A stretch of 64,000 bases of DNA from Litoditis marina (taxonomy: Eukaryota > Nematoda > Chromadorea > Rhabditida > Rhabditidae): contig OZ038435.1 in NCBI GenBank assembly GCA_964036275.1, forward strand, positions 14,857,634 to 14,921,633. Reading direction: 5' to 3'. A model generated the notes under the pieces. The model had not been told where the DNA came from. It did not search any database and was given only the letters and a program-made list of their open reading frames with translations. Shown piece by piece: positions 24,154-36,900 of the stretch (positions are counted from its first letter, which is position 1; each line of letters begins with the position of its first letter). Made by a program: the position numbers and the translations under genes.

Positions 24154-25813
24154 TCACATTTTCGTTATATCTAAATAATAAAGTTCACCAGTGATTGGCA
24201 TAATGACGTCCGATACGGAGCTGAAGCTAGAGCAGACGAGGGCGAAATCTGCTTCCTGGGTCCTCGTGCATATCGCAGACACTGGAAAATAGAAATGAAT
24301 GAGATATACGGAAAAATGTAAATTCAATCTATTTGGTAAGGTGGCACCAAGGTGAACATCCTAGTTTATTACCACACATGACTTATTGTATTTGAGCTGA
24401 CAAGGCGCTGTTTATGTGATTCGAAGTACGAGCAAACAATTTTTCTAGCAGGAGATGCGCCGAAAACATGTTTTCTTTTCAAACAATAGTCGAAGGTTAC
24501 GTTACTGGTGTGTAAACACAGAAAAAAGAACGGAAATATCAGTTGTACACCATGAAACACATGCCCGATGCCCTTTGACCTTTGATTGGTTTGCTTTGAA
24601 CATATTCGATAAAATAGCTAAGACTGCGCACATGCTTCAGTATCTAGGTGACAACAGCCTAGCCTAATAGTCCGCACTTAGTTTTTGCCTGATTTTCAAA
24701 ACCTGCACTTCAAAAACCAAGTTTACTAAGGACATGATTTCCAAAGACATCTTTTCATCTAGATAAGAGCTTTCGTTTAGTATGCCATGGAAACACATGA
24801 AAAAATCAATCGAAAGTACCTGTCTAGACAAATTTTCCTTCTCTATCAGCTGTCAGTTGGCAGCAGCAGGTTACATCCAACTGCCTTCTTTATTCCTTGA
24901 TTTCTTCCCTCGGCCAATGAGAACTCTGAAATCCAAATATATGAGTTATGATTGAAATGAGCTTTATCAACATTCAAAACTTCAAAAATACCAGGAAAAC
25001 TGTAAGCTGAGCAGTGAGATTACGCATCATATTTGCGAATATGGTATCTGGGGATTGGATATTTACTAAAAGAACGTTGTTGTATTCATAAATTTGAATG
25101 CGTAGTTATCCATCATAGAATACTAACAAACTAAGCTGACCACGCGCATACACCACTGCGGTGTGACTATCTTACAAAAATGAACCCATTTTCCATCAAA
25201 ATACGTTGAACATTATCTGGTTGCTAACAAAATTAATACATTTCCCGATGTTGGATAGCCAAAAGAAGTCCGTTTTCAAATTTTCTTGACTATTCGGGGA
25301 ACTTCACGGGAATAGGACCACGCGCTAACCCTGTCTGGTATTGAACACATAAACGACTAATGAAGGTGTCGTTATGAACACAATTGACCGCCTCTCCTGC
25401 AGGATTTAAGCAACGCCGGTTATATGGAATAGGTGAGGCGAATGACGTGAGAGTTATTGACTTTTTGAAATTCCATGATCTTGTTGCAATGAGTGATTAG
25501 TTAGCGGAATTTGCTGGCATTTGACAGTGGTTTTTAAACGAAGTACGAGTACCAAATGTATGGGAAGTGAATCGCATTTTAACCAAAAGTTTAGTTTTTC
25601 AGGAATTTGGGAAAACCCCAGCGCGTATATTTGGAGATGAGTTGTCACACACGCGACACGAAAGTAGACAATACAATCTGTGAATTAAAATAATAGAAAA
25701 CCACCCGTAAAATGGTTCATTTTCGGAATAATAAAAAAATCATAATGAAAAACGTACCTTATAATTTTCTGCACTGATACCAAACAAGATACGGACGCGG
25801 CATCTCTCGGAAC
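24154..25813 (-). CDS. Candidate three-exon gene fragment in element 2
   Basis: On the minus strand three blocks have splice-like ends: 25758-25813 (acceptor ATTCCAG, donor GTACGTTT), 24875-24925 (acceptor ATTTCAG, donor GTAACC) and 24154-24281 (acceptor TTTCCAG, open to a TGA). The last block is open in one frame for 42 codons (SAICTRTQEADFALVCSSF...), ending LYYLDITKM. The 24875-24925 block joins it in phase as FSLAEGRNQGIKKAVG. A second phase, VPRDAASVSCLVSVQKIIR then VLIGRGKKS..., is also open across all three blocks but stops earlier. The ambiguity means the exon chain, not the protein, is what can be supported. No family is recognised. Confidence 0.25.
25603..25683 (+). CDS. Possible + strand terminal exon in element 2
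   Basis: Follows a strong TTTTTCAG acceptor and is open for 26 codons (EFGKTPARIFGDELSHTRHE...) to TGA. It conflicts in strand with the minus-strand model around it. It also contains GAGTTGTC-ACACACGCGAC, a word resembling the ends of the 397-bp element at 59830-60226, so it may be repeat-derived rather than coding. Confidence 0.15.
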   Translation, partial: EFGKTPARIFGDELSHTRHESRQYNL

Positions 25814-26624
25814 CTGGAATATTGGTATGAACACTCGATTTAGCAGAAAAACGTGAGCAAAATACAAAATATTGAACAAAAAATAGAAAGCGGTAAAATT
25901 TCAATAAAAAAATCCAACTACAGTAAGCGTGGCGTGTGCAAAAAAATGCCCGCGTATTTTACGTATGCCCTTTCGCGCGGGTCGTCTTTCACGAAACCCG
26001 TGGAACAGTTCCAGCGTAATAATGGTTTGTAAGCCTAAACCATTGATGAAGCATTAAATGATTTTTCACACGAAAGAAATATAAAAACATTCTTGTGATT
26101 GCGTGAAACTATTTACTTTGACAATTTGAACGGGTTCGAGCTATGCGTAAAATTTGAATTTGTATACCGTTTGTCATCCGTATATGGACTGCTACCGTAT
26201 GGATTTGAACGAAGTACCCGCTTCTTTATTGGCGTAAAAAAGTTCCCAGTGATTAATAGGTTTTTAGATACAATCGTATACTTCTACTACATGCACTACA
26301 AAATTGTTTCGCAACAACCGCTGTTTGAGATTGTGAGCTTTGGCATATTGTGCGAGTATACAGTCTTACTGTAAGAGTCCATGTAGAAGTGATGTAGACT
26401 TTCAAACCACATCAACTTGAGTGGCGTAACTTTTACGAGCCCCGGTTTACTGGAAGTATATTTTCTTTTGTCAATGACAGAAAACGGACCAACTCTATTG
26501 TAATAATGGTGTAGTCGTCTTATTACATGTTTTTCTTTTAACGTAGCAAGTCCTGGAAGTAAAAATTAAACCTGCGGTCTAAGACTGTCTTTTTCGAAAG
26601 CTTCCGTTAGATGCCATAATGTGC
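25814..26624. other. Right interior of element 2
   Basis: Holds a GC-rich imperfect hairpin near 25950-25981 (CCCGCG ... CGCGGG) and an unbroken 91-codon + strand frame at 26099-26374 without an ATG start or recognised domain. I see no convincing gene. The long frame is AT-rich, with many F, Y and I residues as expected by composition. Confidence 0.45.
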
Positions 26625-26714
26625 CAGTAAGCGCGGCAAAATGCGGCACTTTACAAAACGCCGCTATTTGCGCGCAGGTAGCGGCGCTTATTGGCTGAAC
26701 GCGGCGCTTAATAT
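26625..26714. repeat. Right GC-rich subterminal region of element 2
   Basis: Carries GTAAGCGCGGC, AAAACGCCGC, TAGCGGCGCTTA and ACGCGGCGCTTAATA, which are inverted or direct relatives of the words inside the left end. Confidence 0.6.
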
Positions 26715-26743
26715 GCGCGGCTATTTGCCTCCCGAACCCTGTG
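26715..26743 (-). repeat. Right terminal inverted repeat of element 2
   Basis: 29 bp ending CCCGAACCCTGTG, the inverted partner of 23332-23360 (27/29). The satellite resumes with ATGTAGGAACTC. Confidence 0.9.
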
Positions 26744-29700
26744 ATGTAGGAACTCAAAAATGTTCATCTCATTTAAATACGTTGAAACAGTTCCGAAATA
26801 ATTGAATGGGCTGCTGACCAAAAACACTCCCAAATTGACGTGAATGGAGTTACGATTTTCGCACTACGTGAGATTTAGTGTTCAAACTCGGTATTTTTAA
26901 ACTCCTCTCATTTGTAGGAACTCAAAAATGTTCATCTCATTTAAATACGTTGAAACAGTTCCGAAATAATTGAATGGGCTGCTAACCAAAAACACTCCCG
27001 AATTGACGTGAATGGAGTTACGATATTCGCACTACGTGAGATTTAGTGTTCAAACTCGGTATTTTTGAACTCCTCTCATATGTAGGAACTCAAAAATGTT
27101 CATCTCATTTAAATACGTTGAAACAGTTCCGAAATAATTGAATGGGCTGCTGACCAAAAACACTCCCAAATTGACGTGAATGGAGTTACGATTTTCGCAC
27201 TACGTGAGATTTAGTGTTCAAACTCGGTATTTTTAAACTCCTCTCATTTGTAGGAACTCAAAAATGTTCATCTCATTTAAATACGTTGAAACAGTTCCGA
27301 AATAATTGAATGGGCTGCTAACCAAAAACACTCCCGAATTGACGTGAATGGAGTTACGATATTCGCACTACGTGAGATTTAGTGTTCAAACTCGGTATTT
27401 TTGAACTCCTCTCATATGTAGGAACTCAAAAATGTTCATCTCATTTAAATACGTTGAAACAGTTCCGAAATAATTGAATGGGCTGCTAACCAAAAACACT
27501 CCCGAATTGACGTGAATGGAGTTATGATTTTTGCACTACGTGGAATTTGGTGTTCAAACTCGGTATTATTAAACTTCTCTCATATGTAGGAACTCAAAAA
27601 TGTTCATCTCATTTAAATACGTTGAAACAGTTCCGAAATAATTGAATGGGCTGCTAACCAAAAACACTCCCAAATTGACGTGAATGGAGTTACGATATTC
27701 GCACTACGTGAGATTTAGTGTTCAAACTCGGTATTTTTGAACTCCTCTCATATGTAGGAACTCAAAAATGTTCATCTCATTTGGATACGTTGAAACAGTT
27801 CCGAAATAATTGAATGGGCTGCTAACCAAAAACACTCCCAAATTGACGTGAATGGAGTTATGATTTTTGCACTACGTGGAATTTGGTGTTCAAACTCGGT
27901 ATTATTAAACTTCTCTCATATGTAGGAACTCAAAAATGTTCATCTCATTTGGATACGTTGAAACAGTTCCGAAATAATTGAATGGGCTGCTAACCAAAAA
28001 CACTCCCAAATTGACGTGAATGGAGTTACGATTTTTGCACTACGTGGAATTTGGTGTTCAAACTCGGTATTATTAAACTTCTCTCATATGTAGGAACTCA
28101 AAAATTATCATCTCATTCGGATACGTTGAAACAGTTCCGAAATAATGGAACGGACTGCTAACCAAAAACACTCCCAAATTGACGTGAATGGAGTTACGAT
28201 TTTTGCACTACGTGGAATTTGGTGTTCAAACTCGGTATTATTAAACTTCTCTCATATGTAGGAACTCAAAAATTATCATCTCATTCGGATACGTTGAAAC
28301 AGTTCCGAAATAATTGAATGGGCTGCTAACCAAAAACACTCCCAAATTGACGTGAATGGAGTTACGATTTTTGCACTACGTGGAATTTGGTGTTCAAACT
28401 CGGTATTATTAAACTTCTCTCATATGTAGGAACTCAAAAATTATCATCTCATTCGGATACGTTGAAACAGTTCCGAAATAATGGAATGGACTGCTAACCA
28501 AAAACACTCCCAAATTGACGTGAATGGAGTTATGATTTTCGCACTTCGTGGAATTTGGTGTTCAAACTCGGTATTATTAAACTCCTCTCATATGTAGGAA
28601 CTCAAAAATGTTCATCTCATTTGGATACGTTGAAACAGTTCCGAAATAATTGAATGGGCTGCTAACCAAAAACACTCCCAAATTGACGTGAATGGAGTTA
28701 TGATTTTTGCACTACGTGGAATTTGGTGTTCAAACTCGGTATTATTAAACTCCTCTCATATGTAGGAACTCAAAAATGTTCATCTCATTTGGATACGTTG
28801 AAACAGTTCCGAAATAATTGAATGGGCTGTTAACCAAAAACACTCCCAAATTGACGTGAATGGAGTTATGATTTTTGCACTACGTGGAATTTGGTGTTCA
28901 AACTCGGCATTTTTAAACTCCTCTCGTTTGTAGGAACTCAAAAATTATCATCTCATTCGGATACGTTGAAACAGTTCCGAAATAATTGAATGGGCTGCTA
29001 ACCAAAAACACTCCCAAATTGACGTGAATGGAGTTATGATTTTGGCACTACGTGGAATTTGGTGTTCAAACTCGGTATTATTAAACTCCTCTCATATGTA
29101 GGAACTCAAAAATGTTCATCTCATTTGGATACGTTGAAACAGTTCCGAAATAATTGAATGGGCTGCTAACCAAAAACACTCCCAAATTGACGTGAATGGA
29201 GTTATGATTTTTGCACTACGTGGAATTTGGTGTTCAAACTTGGTATTATTAAGATTTAGTGTTCCGGCATTTTTAAACTCCTCTCATATGTAGGAACTCA
29301 AAAATGTTCATCTCATTTGGATACGTTGAAACAGTTCCGAACTAATTGAATGGGCTGCTAACCAAAAACACTCCCAAATTGACGTGAATGGAGTTATGAT
29401 GTTTGCACTACGTGGAATTTGGTGTTCAAACTCGGTATTATTAAACTCCTCTCATATGTAGGAACTCAAAAATGTTCATCTCATTTAAATACGTTGAAAC
29501 AGTTCCGAAATAATTGAATGGGCTGCTAACCAAAAACACTCCCAAATTGACGTGAATGGAGTTATGATGTTTGCACTACGTGGAATTTGGTGTTCAAACT
29601 CGGTATTATTAAACTCCTCTCATATGTAGGAACTCAAAAATGTTCATCTCATTTAAATACGTTGAAACAGTTCCGAAATAATTGAATGGGCTGCTAACCA

Positions 29701-30950
29701 AAAACACTCCCAAATTGACGTGAATGGAGTTATGATTTTTGCACTACGTGGAATTTGGTGTTCAAACTCGGTATTATTAAACTCCTCTCATATGTAGGAA
29801 CTCAAAAATGTTCATCTCATTTAAATACGTTGAAACAGTTCCGAAATAATTGAATGGGCTGCTAACCAAAAACACTCCCAAATTGACGTGAATGGAGTTA
29901 TGATTTTTGCACTACGTGGAATTTGGTGTTCAAACTCGGTATTATTAAACTCCTCTCATATGTAGGAACTCAAAAATGTTCATCTCATTTGGATACGTTG
30001 AAACAGTTCCGAAATAATTGAATGGGCTGCTAACCAAAAACACTCCCAAATTGACGTGAATGGAGTTATGATTTTTGCACTACGTGGAATTTGGTGTTCA
30101 AACTCGGTATTATTAAACTCCTCTCATATGTAGGAACTCAAAAATGTTCATCTCATTTAAATACGTTGAAACAGTTCCGAAATAATTGAATGGGCTGCTA
30201 ACCAAAAACACTCCCAAATTGACGTGAATGGAGTTACGATTTTCGCACTACGTGAGATTTAGTGTTCAAACTCGGCATTTTTAAACTCCTCTCATTTGTA
30301 GGAACTGAAAAATGTTCATCTCATTTAAATACGTTGAAACAGTTCCGAAATAATTGAATGGGCTGCTAACCAAAAACACTCCCAAATTGACGTGAATGGA
30401 GTTATGATTTTTGCACTACGTGGAATTTGGTGTTCAAACTCGGTATTATTAAACTTCTCTCATGTGTAGGAACTCAAAAATGTTCATCTCATTTAAATAC
30501 GTTGAAACAGTTCCGAAATAATTGAATGGGCTGCTAACCAAAAACACTCCCAAATTGACGTGAATGGAGTTACGATTTTCGCACTACGTGAGATTTAGTG
30601 TTCAAACTCGGTATTTTTAAACTCCTCTCATTTGTAGGAACTCAAAAATGTTCATCTCATTTAAATACGTTGAAACAGTTCCGAAATAATTGAATGGGCT
30701 GCTAACCAAAAACACTCCCAAATTGACGTGAATGGATTTACGATTTTCGCACTACGTGAGATTTAGTGTTCAAACTCGGTATTTTCAAACTCCTCTCATA
30801 TGTAGGAACTCAAAAATTATCATCTCATTCGGATACGTTGAAACAGTTCCGAAATAATTGAATGGGCTGCTAACCAAAAACACTCCCAAATTGACGTGAA
30901 TGGAGTTATGATGTTTGCACTACGTGAGATTTAGTGTTCAAACTCGGCAT
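26744..30950. repeat. Satellite array, segment 3a
   Basis: 168-bp monomers of the GGAATTTGGTG and TTTAAATACG subfamilies, many with AAAATTATCATC in place of AAAATGTTCATC. Near 29245-29275 one monomer is chimeric: GGTATTATTAA runs into GATTTAGTGTTCCGGCATTTTTAAAC, so part of the next variant is repeated inside one unit. Confidence 0.96.
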
Positions 30951-33900
30951 TTTTAAACTCCTCTTATATGTCGGAACTCAAAAATGTCCATCTCATTTAA
31001 ATACGTTGAAACAGTTCCGACATAATTGAATGGGCTGCTAACCAAAAACACTCCCAAATTGACGTGAATGGAGTTATGATGTTTGCACTACGTGAGATTT
31101 AGTGTTCAAACTCGGCATTTTTAAACTCCTCTTATATGTCGGAACTCAAAAATGTCCATCTCATTCGGATACGTTGAAACAGTTCCGAAATAATTGAATG
31201 GGCTGCTAACCAAAAACACTCCCAAATTGACGTGAATGGAGTTACGATTTTTGCACTACGTGGAATTTGGTGTTCAAACTCGGTATTATTAAACTTCTCT
31301 CATATGTAGGAACTCAAAAATTATCATCTCATTCGGATACGTTGAAACAGTTCCGAAATAATTGAATGGGCTGCTAACCAAAAACACTCCCAAATTGACG
31401 TGAATGGAGTTATGATGTTTGCACTACGTGAGATTTAGTGTTCAAACTCGGCATTTTTAAACTCCTCTTATATGTCGGAACTCAAAAATGTCCATCTCAT
31501 TCGGATACGTTGAAACAGTTCCGGAATAATTGAATGGGCTGCTAACCAAAAACACTCCCAAATTGACGTGAATGGAGTTACGATTTTTGCACTACGTGGA
31601 ATTTGGTGTTCAAACTCGGTATTATTAAACTTCTCTCATATGTAGGAACTCAAAAATTATCATCTCATTCGGATACGTTGAAACAGTTCCGAAATAATTG
31701 AATGGGCTGCTAACCAAAAACACTCCCAAATTGACGTGAATGGAGTTATGATGTTTGCACTACGTGAGATTTAGTGTTCAAACTCGGCATTTTTAAACTC
31801 CTCTTATATGTCGGAACTCAAAAATGTCCATCTCATTTAAATACGTTGAAACAGTTCCGACATAATTGAATGGGCTGCTAACCAAAAACACTCCCAAATT
31901 GACGTGAATGGAGTTACGATATTCGCACTACGTGAGATTTAGTGTTCAAACTCGGTATTTTTAAACTCCTCTCATTTGTAGGAACTCAAAAATGTTCATC
32001 TCATTTAAATACGTTGAAACAGTTCCGAAATAATTGAATGGGCTGCTAACCAAAACACTCCCAAATTGACGTGAATGGAGTTATGATTTTTGCACTACGT
32101 GGAATTTGGTGTTCAAACTCGGTATTATTAAACTTCTCTCATATGTAGGAACTCAAAAATGTTCATCTCATTTGGATACGTTGAAACAGTTCCGAAATAA
32201 TTGAATGGGCTGCTAACCAAAAACACTCCCAAATTGACGTGAATGGAGTTACGATTTTCGCACTACGTGAGATTTAGTGTTCAAACTCGGTATTTTCAAA
32301 CTCCTCTCATATGTAGGAACTCAAAAATTATCATCTCATTCGGATACGTTGAAACAGTTCCGAAATAATTGAATGGGCTGCTAACCAAAAACACTCCCAA
32401 ATTGACGTGAATGGAGTTATGATGTTTGCACTACGTGAGATTTAGTGTTCAAACTCGGCATTTTTAAACTCCTCTTATATGTCGGAACTCAAAAATGTCC
32501 ATCTCATTTAAATACGTTGAAACAGTTCCGACATAATTGAATGGGCTGCTAACCAAAAACACTCCCAAATTGACGTGAATGGAGTTATGATGTTTGCACT
32601 ACGTGAGATTTAGTGTTCAAACTCGGCATTTTTAAACTCCTCTTATATGTCGGAACTCAAAAATGTCCATCTCATTCGGATACGTTGAAACAGTTCCGAA
32701 ATAATTGAATGGGCTGCTAACCAAAAACACTCCCAAATTGACGTGAATGGAGTTATGATGTTTGCACTACGTGAGATTTAGTGTTCAAACTCGGCATTTT
32801 TAAACTCCTCTTATATGTCGGAACTCAAAAATGTTCATCTCATTCGGATACGTTGAAACAGTTCCGACATAATTGAATGGGCTGCTAACCAAAAACACTC
32901 CCAAATTGACGTGAATGGAGTTACGATTTTCGCACTACGTGAGATTTAGTGTTCAAACTCGGTATTTTTAAACTCCTCTCATTTGTAGGAACTCAAAAAT
33001 GTTCATCTCATTTAAATACGTTGAAACAGTTCCGAAATAATTGAATGGGCTGCTAACCAAAACACTCCCAAATTGACGTGAATGGAGTTATGATTTTTGC
33101 ACTACGTGAGATTTAGTGTTCAAACTCGGCATTTTTAAACTCCTCTTATATGTCGGAACTCAAAAATGTCCATCTCATTCGGATACGTTGAAACAGTTCC
33201 GAAATAATTGAATGGGCTGCTAACCAAAAACACTCCCAAATTGACGTGAATGGAGTTACGATTTTTGCACTACGTGGAATTTGGTGTTCAAACTCGGTAT
33301 TATTAAACTTCTCTCATATGTAGGAACTCAAAAATTATCATCTCATTCGGATACGTTGAAACAGTTCCGAAATAATTGAATGGGCTGCTAACCAAAAACA
33401 CTCCCAAATTGACGTGAATGGAGTTATGATGTTTGCACTACGTGAGATTTAGTGTTCAAACTCGGCATTTTTAAACTCCTCTTATATGTCGGAACTCAAA
33501 AATGTCCATCTCATTTAAATACGTTGAAACAGTTCCGACATAATTGAATGGGCTGCTAACCAAAAACACTCCCAAATTGACGTGAATGGAGTGACGATTT
33601 TCGCACTACGTGAGATTTAGTGTTCAAACTCGGTATTTTTAAACTCCTCTCATTTGTAGGAACTCAAAAATGTTCATCTCATTTAAATACGTTGAAACAG
33701 TTCCGAAATAATTGAATGGGCTGCTAACCAAAACACTCCCAAATTGACGTGAATGGAGTTATGATTTTTGCACTACGTGGAATTTGGTGTTCAAACTCGG
33801 TATTATTAAACTTCTCTCATATGTAGGAACTCAAAAATGTTCATCTCATTTGGATACGTTGAAACAGTTCCGAAATAATTGAATGGGCTGCTAACCAAAA

Positions 33901-36900
33901 ACACTCCCAAATTGACGTGAATGGAGTTACGATTTTCCCACTACGTGAGATTTAGTGTTCAAACTCGGTATTTTCAAACTCCTCTCATATGTAGGAACTC
34001 AAAAATTATCATCTCATTCGGATACGTTGAAACAGTTCCGAAATAATTGAATGGGCTGCTAACCAAAAACACTCCCAAATTGACGTGAATGGAGTTATGA
34101 TGTTTGCACTACGTGAGATTTAGTGTTCAAACTCGGCATTTTTAAACTCCTCTTATATGTCGGAACTCAAAAATGTCCATCTCATTTAAATACGTTGAAA
34201 CAGTTCCGACATAATTGAATGGGCTGCTAACCAAAAACACTCCCAAATTGACGTGAATGGAGTTATGATGTTTGCACTACGTGAGATTTAGTGTTCAAAC
34301 TCGGCATTTTTAAACTCCTCTTATATGTCGGAACTCAAAAATGTCCATCTCATTCGGATACGTTGAAACAGTTCCGAAATAATTGAATGGGCTGCTAACC
34401 AAAAACACTCCCAAATTGACGTGAATGGAGTTACGATTTTTGCACTACGTGGAATTTGGTGTTCAAACTCGGTATTATTAAACTTCTCTCATATGTAGGA
34501 ACTCAAAAATTATCATCTCATTCGGATACGTTGAAACAGTTCCGAAATAATTGAATGGGCTGCTAACCAAAAACACTCCCAAATTGACGTGAATGGAGTT
34601 ATGATGTTTGCACTACGTGAGATTTAGTGTTCAAACTCGGCATTTTTAAACTCCTCTTATATGTCGGAACTCAAAAATGTCCATCTCATTTAAATACGTT
34701 AAAACAGTTCCGACATAATTGAATGGGCTGCTAACCAAAAACACTCCCAAATTGACGTGAATGGAGTTATGATGTTTGCACTACGTGAGATTTAGTGTTC
34801 AAACTCGGCATTTTTAAACTCCTCTTATATGTCGGAACTCAAAAATGTCCATCTCATTCGGATACGTTGAAACAGTTCCGAAATAATTGAATGGGCTGCT
34901 AACCAAAAACACTCCCAAATTGACGTGAATGGAGTTACGATTTTTGCACTACGTGGAATTTGGTGTTCAAACTCGGTATTATTAAACTTCTCTCATATGT
35001 AGGAACTCAAAAATTATCATCTCATTCGGATACGTTGAAACAGTTCCGAAATAATTGAATGGGCTGCTAACCAAAAACACTCCCAAATTGACGTGAATGG
35101 AGTTATGATGTTTGCACTACGTGAGATTTAGTGTTCAAACTCGGCATTTTTAAACTCCTCTTATATGTCGGAACTCAAAAATGTCCATCTCATTTAAATA
35201 CGTTGAAACAGTTCCGACATAATTGAATGGGCTGCTAACCAAAAACACTCCCAAATTGACGTGAATGGAGTTATGATGTTTGCACTACGTGAGATTTAGT
35301 GTTCAAACTCGGCATTTTTAAACTCCTCTTATATGTCGGAACTCAAAAATGTCCATCTCATTTAAATACGTTGAAACAGTTCCGACATAATTGAATGGGC
35401 TGCTAACCAAAAACACTCCCAAATTGACGTGAATGGAGTTACGATTTTCGCACTACGTGAGATTTAGTGTTCAAACTCGGCATTTTTAAACTCCTCTCAT
35501 ATGTAGGAACTCAAAAATTATCATCTCATTCGGATACGTTGAAATAGTTCCGAAATAATTGAATGGGCTGCTAACCAAAAACACTCCCAAATCCAAATTG
35601 ACGTGAATGGAGTTACGATTTTCGCACTACGTGAGATTTAGTGTTCAAACTCGGCATTTTTAAACTCCTCTCATATGTAGGAACTCAAAAATTATCATCT
35701 CATTCGGATACGTTGAAACAGTTCCGAAATAAATGAATGGGCTGCTAACCAAAAACACTCCCAAATTGACGTGAATGGAGTTACGATTTTCGCACTACGT
35801 GAGATTTAGTGTTCAAACTCGGCATTTTTAAACTCCTCCCATATGTAGGAACTCAAAAATTATCATCTCATTCGGATACGTTGAAATAGTTCCGAAATAA
35901 TTGAATGGGCTGCTAACCAAAAACACTCCCAAATCCAAATTGACGTGAATGGAGTTACGATTTTCGCACTACGTGAGATTTAGTGTTCAAACTCGGCATT
36001 TTTAAACTCCTCTCATATGTAGGAACTCAAAAATTATCATCTCATTCGGATACGTTGAAACAGTTCCGAAATAAATGAATAGGCTGCTAACCAAAAACAC
36101 TTCCAAATTGACGTGAATGGAGTTACGATTTTTGCACTACGTGGAATTTGGTGTTCAAACTCGGTATTATTAAACTCCTCTCATATGTAGGAACTCAAAA
36201 ATGTTCATCTCATTTGGATACGTTGAAACAGTTCCGAAATAATTGAATGGGCTGCTAACCAAAAACACTCCCAAATTGACGTGAATGGAGTTACGATTTT
36301 CGCACTACGTGAGATTTAGTGTTCAAACTCGGCATTTTTAAACTCCTCTCATATGTAGGAACACAAAAATTATCATCTCATTCGGATACGTTGAAACAGT
36401 TCCGAAATAATTGAATGGGCTGCTAACCAAAAACACTCCCAAATTGACGTGAATGGAGTTACGATTTTTGCACTACGTGAGATTTAGTGTTCAAACTCGG
36501 CATTTGTAAACTCCTCTTATATGTAGGAACTCAAAAATGTTCATCTCATTTAAATACGTTGAAACAGTTCCGAAATAATTGAATGGGCTGCTGACCAAAA
36601 ACACTCCCAAATTGACGTGAATGGAGTTACGATTTTCGCACTACGTGAGATTTAGTGTTCAAACTCGGCATTTGTAAACTCCTCTTATATGTAGGAACTC
36701 AAAAATGTTCATCTCATTTAAATACGTTGAAACAGTTCCGAAATAATTGAATGGGCTGCTAACCAAAAACACTCCCAAGTTGACGTGAATGGAGTTACGA
36801 TTTTCGCACTACGTGAGATTTAGTGTTCAAACTCGGTATTTTTAAACTCCTCTCATTTGTAGGAACTCAAAAATGTTCATCTCATTTAAATACGTTGAAA

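Larger units (their letters stand above)
23332..26743. mobile_element. 3.41-kb TIR element with GC-rich ends
   Basis: Inserted between CTCCTCTTATA and ATGTAGGAACTC. The two flanks rebuild the monomer word with at most one shared base, so there is no ordinary target duplication, or a TA duplication that lost one base. The ends are 29-bp inverted repeats beginning CACAGGGTTCG and matching at 27 of 29 positions. About 100 bp inside each end are GC-rich and repeat the words GCGGCGCTTA, AACGCCG and AGCCGCGC. The CAGGGTTCG end recalls some hAT termini, but no 8-bp duplication is present, so the superfamily stays open. No intact transposase is seen. Confidence 0.85.

Noticed and set aside
26099..26374. 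91-codon + strand frame in element 2
   Set aside because: No ATG start, composition follows the AT-rich background, no domain, and no splice signals that decide its limits.
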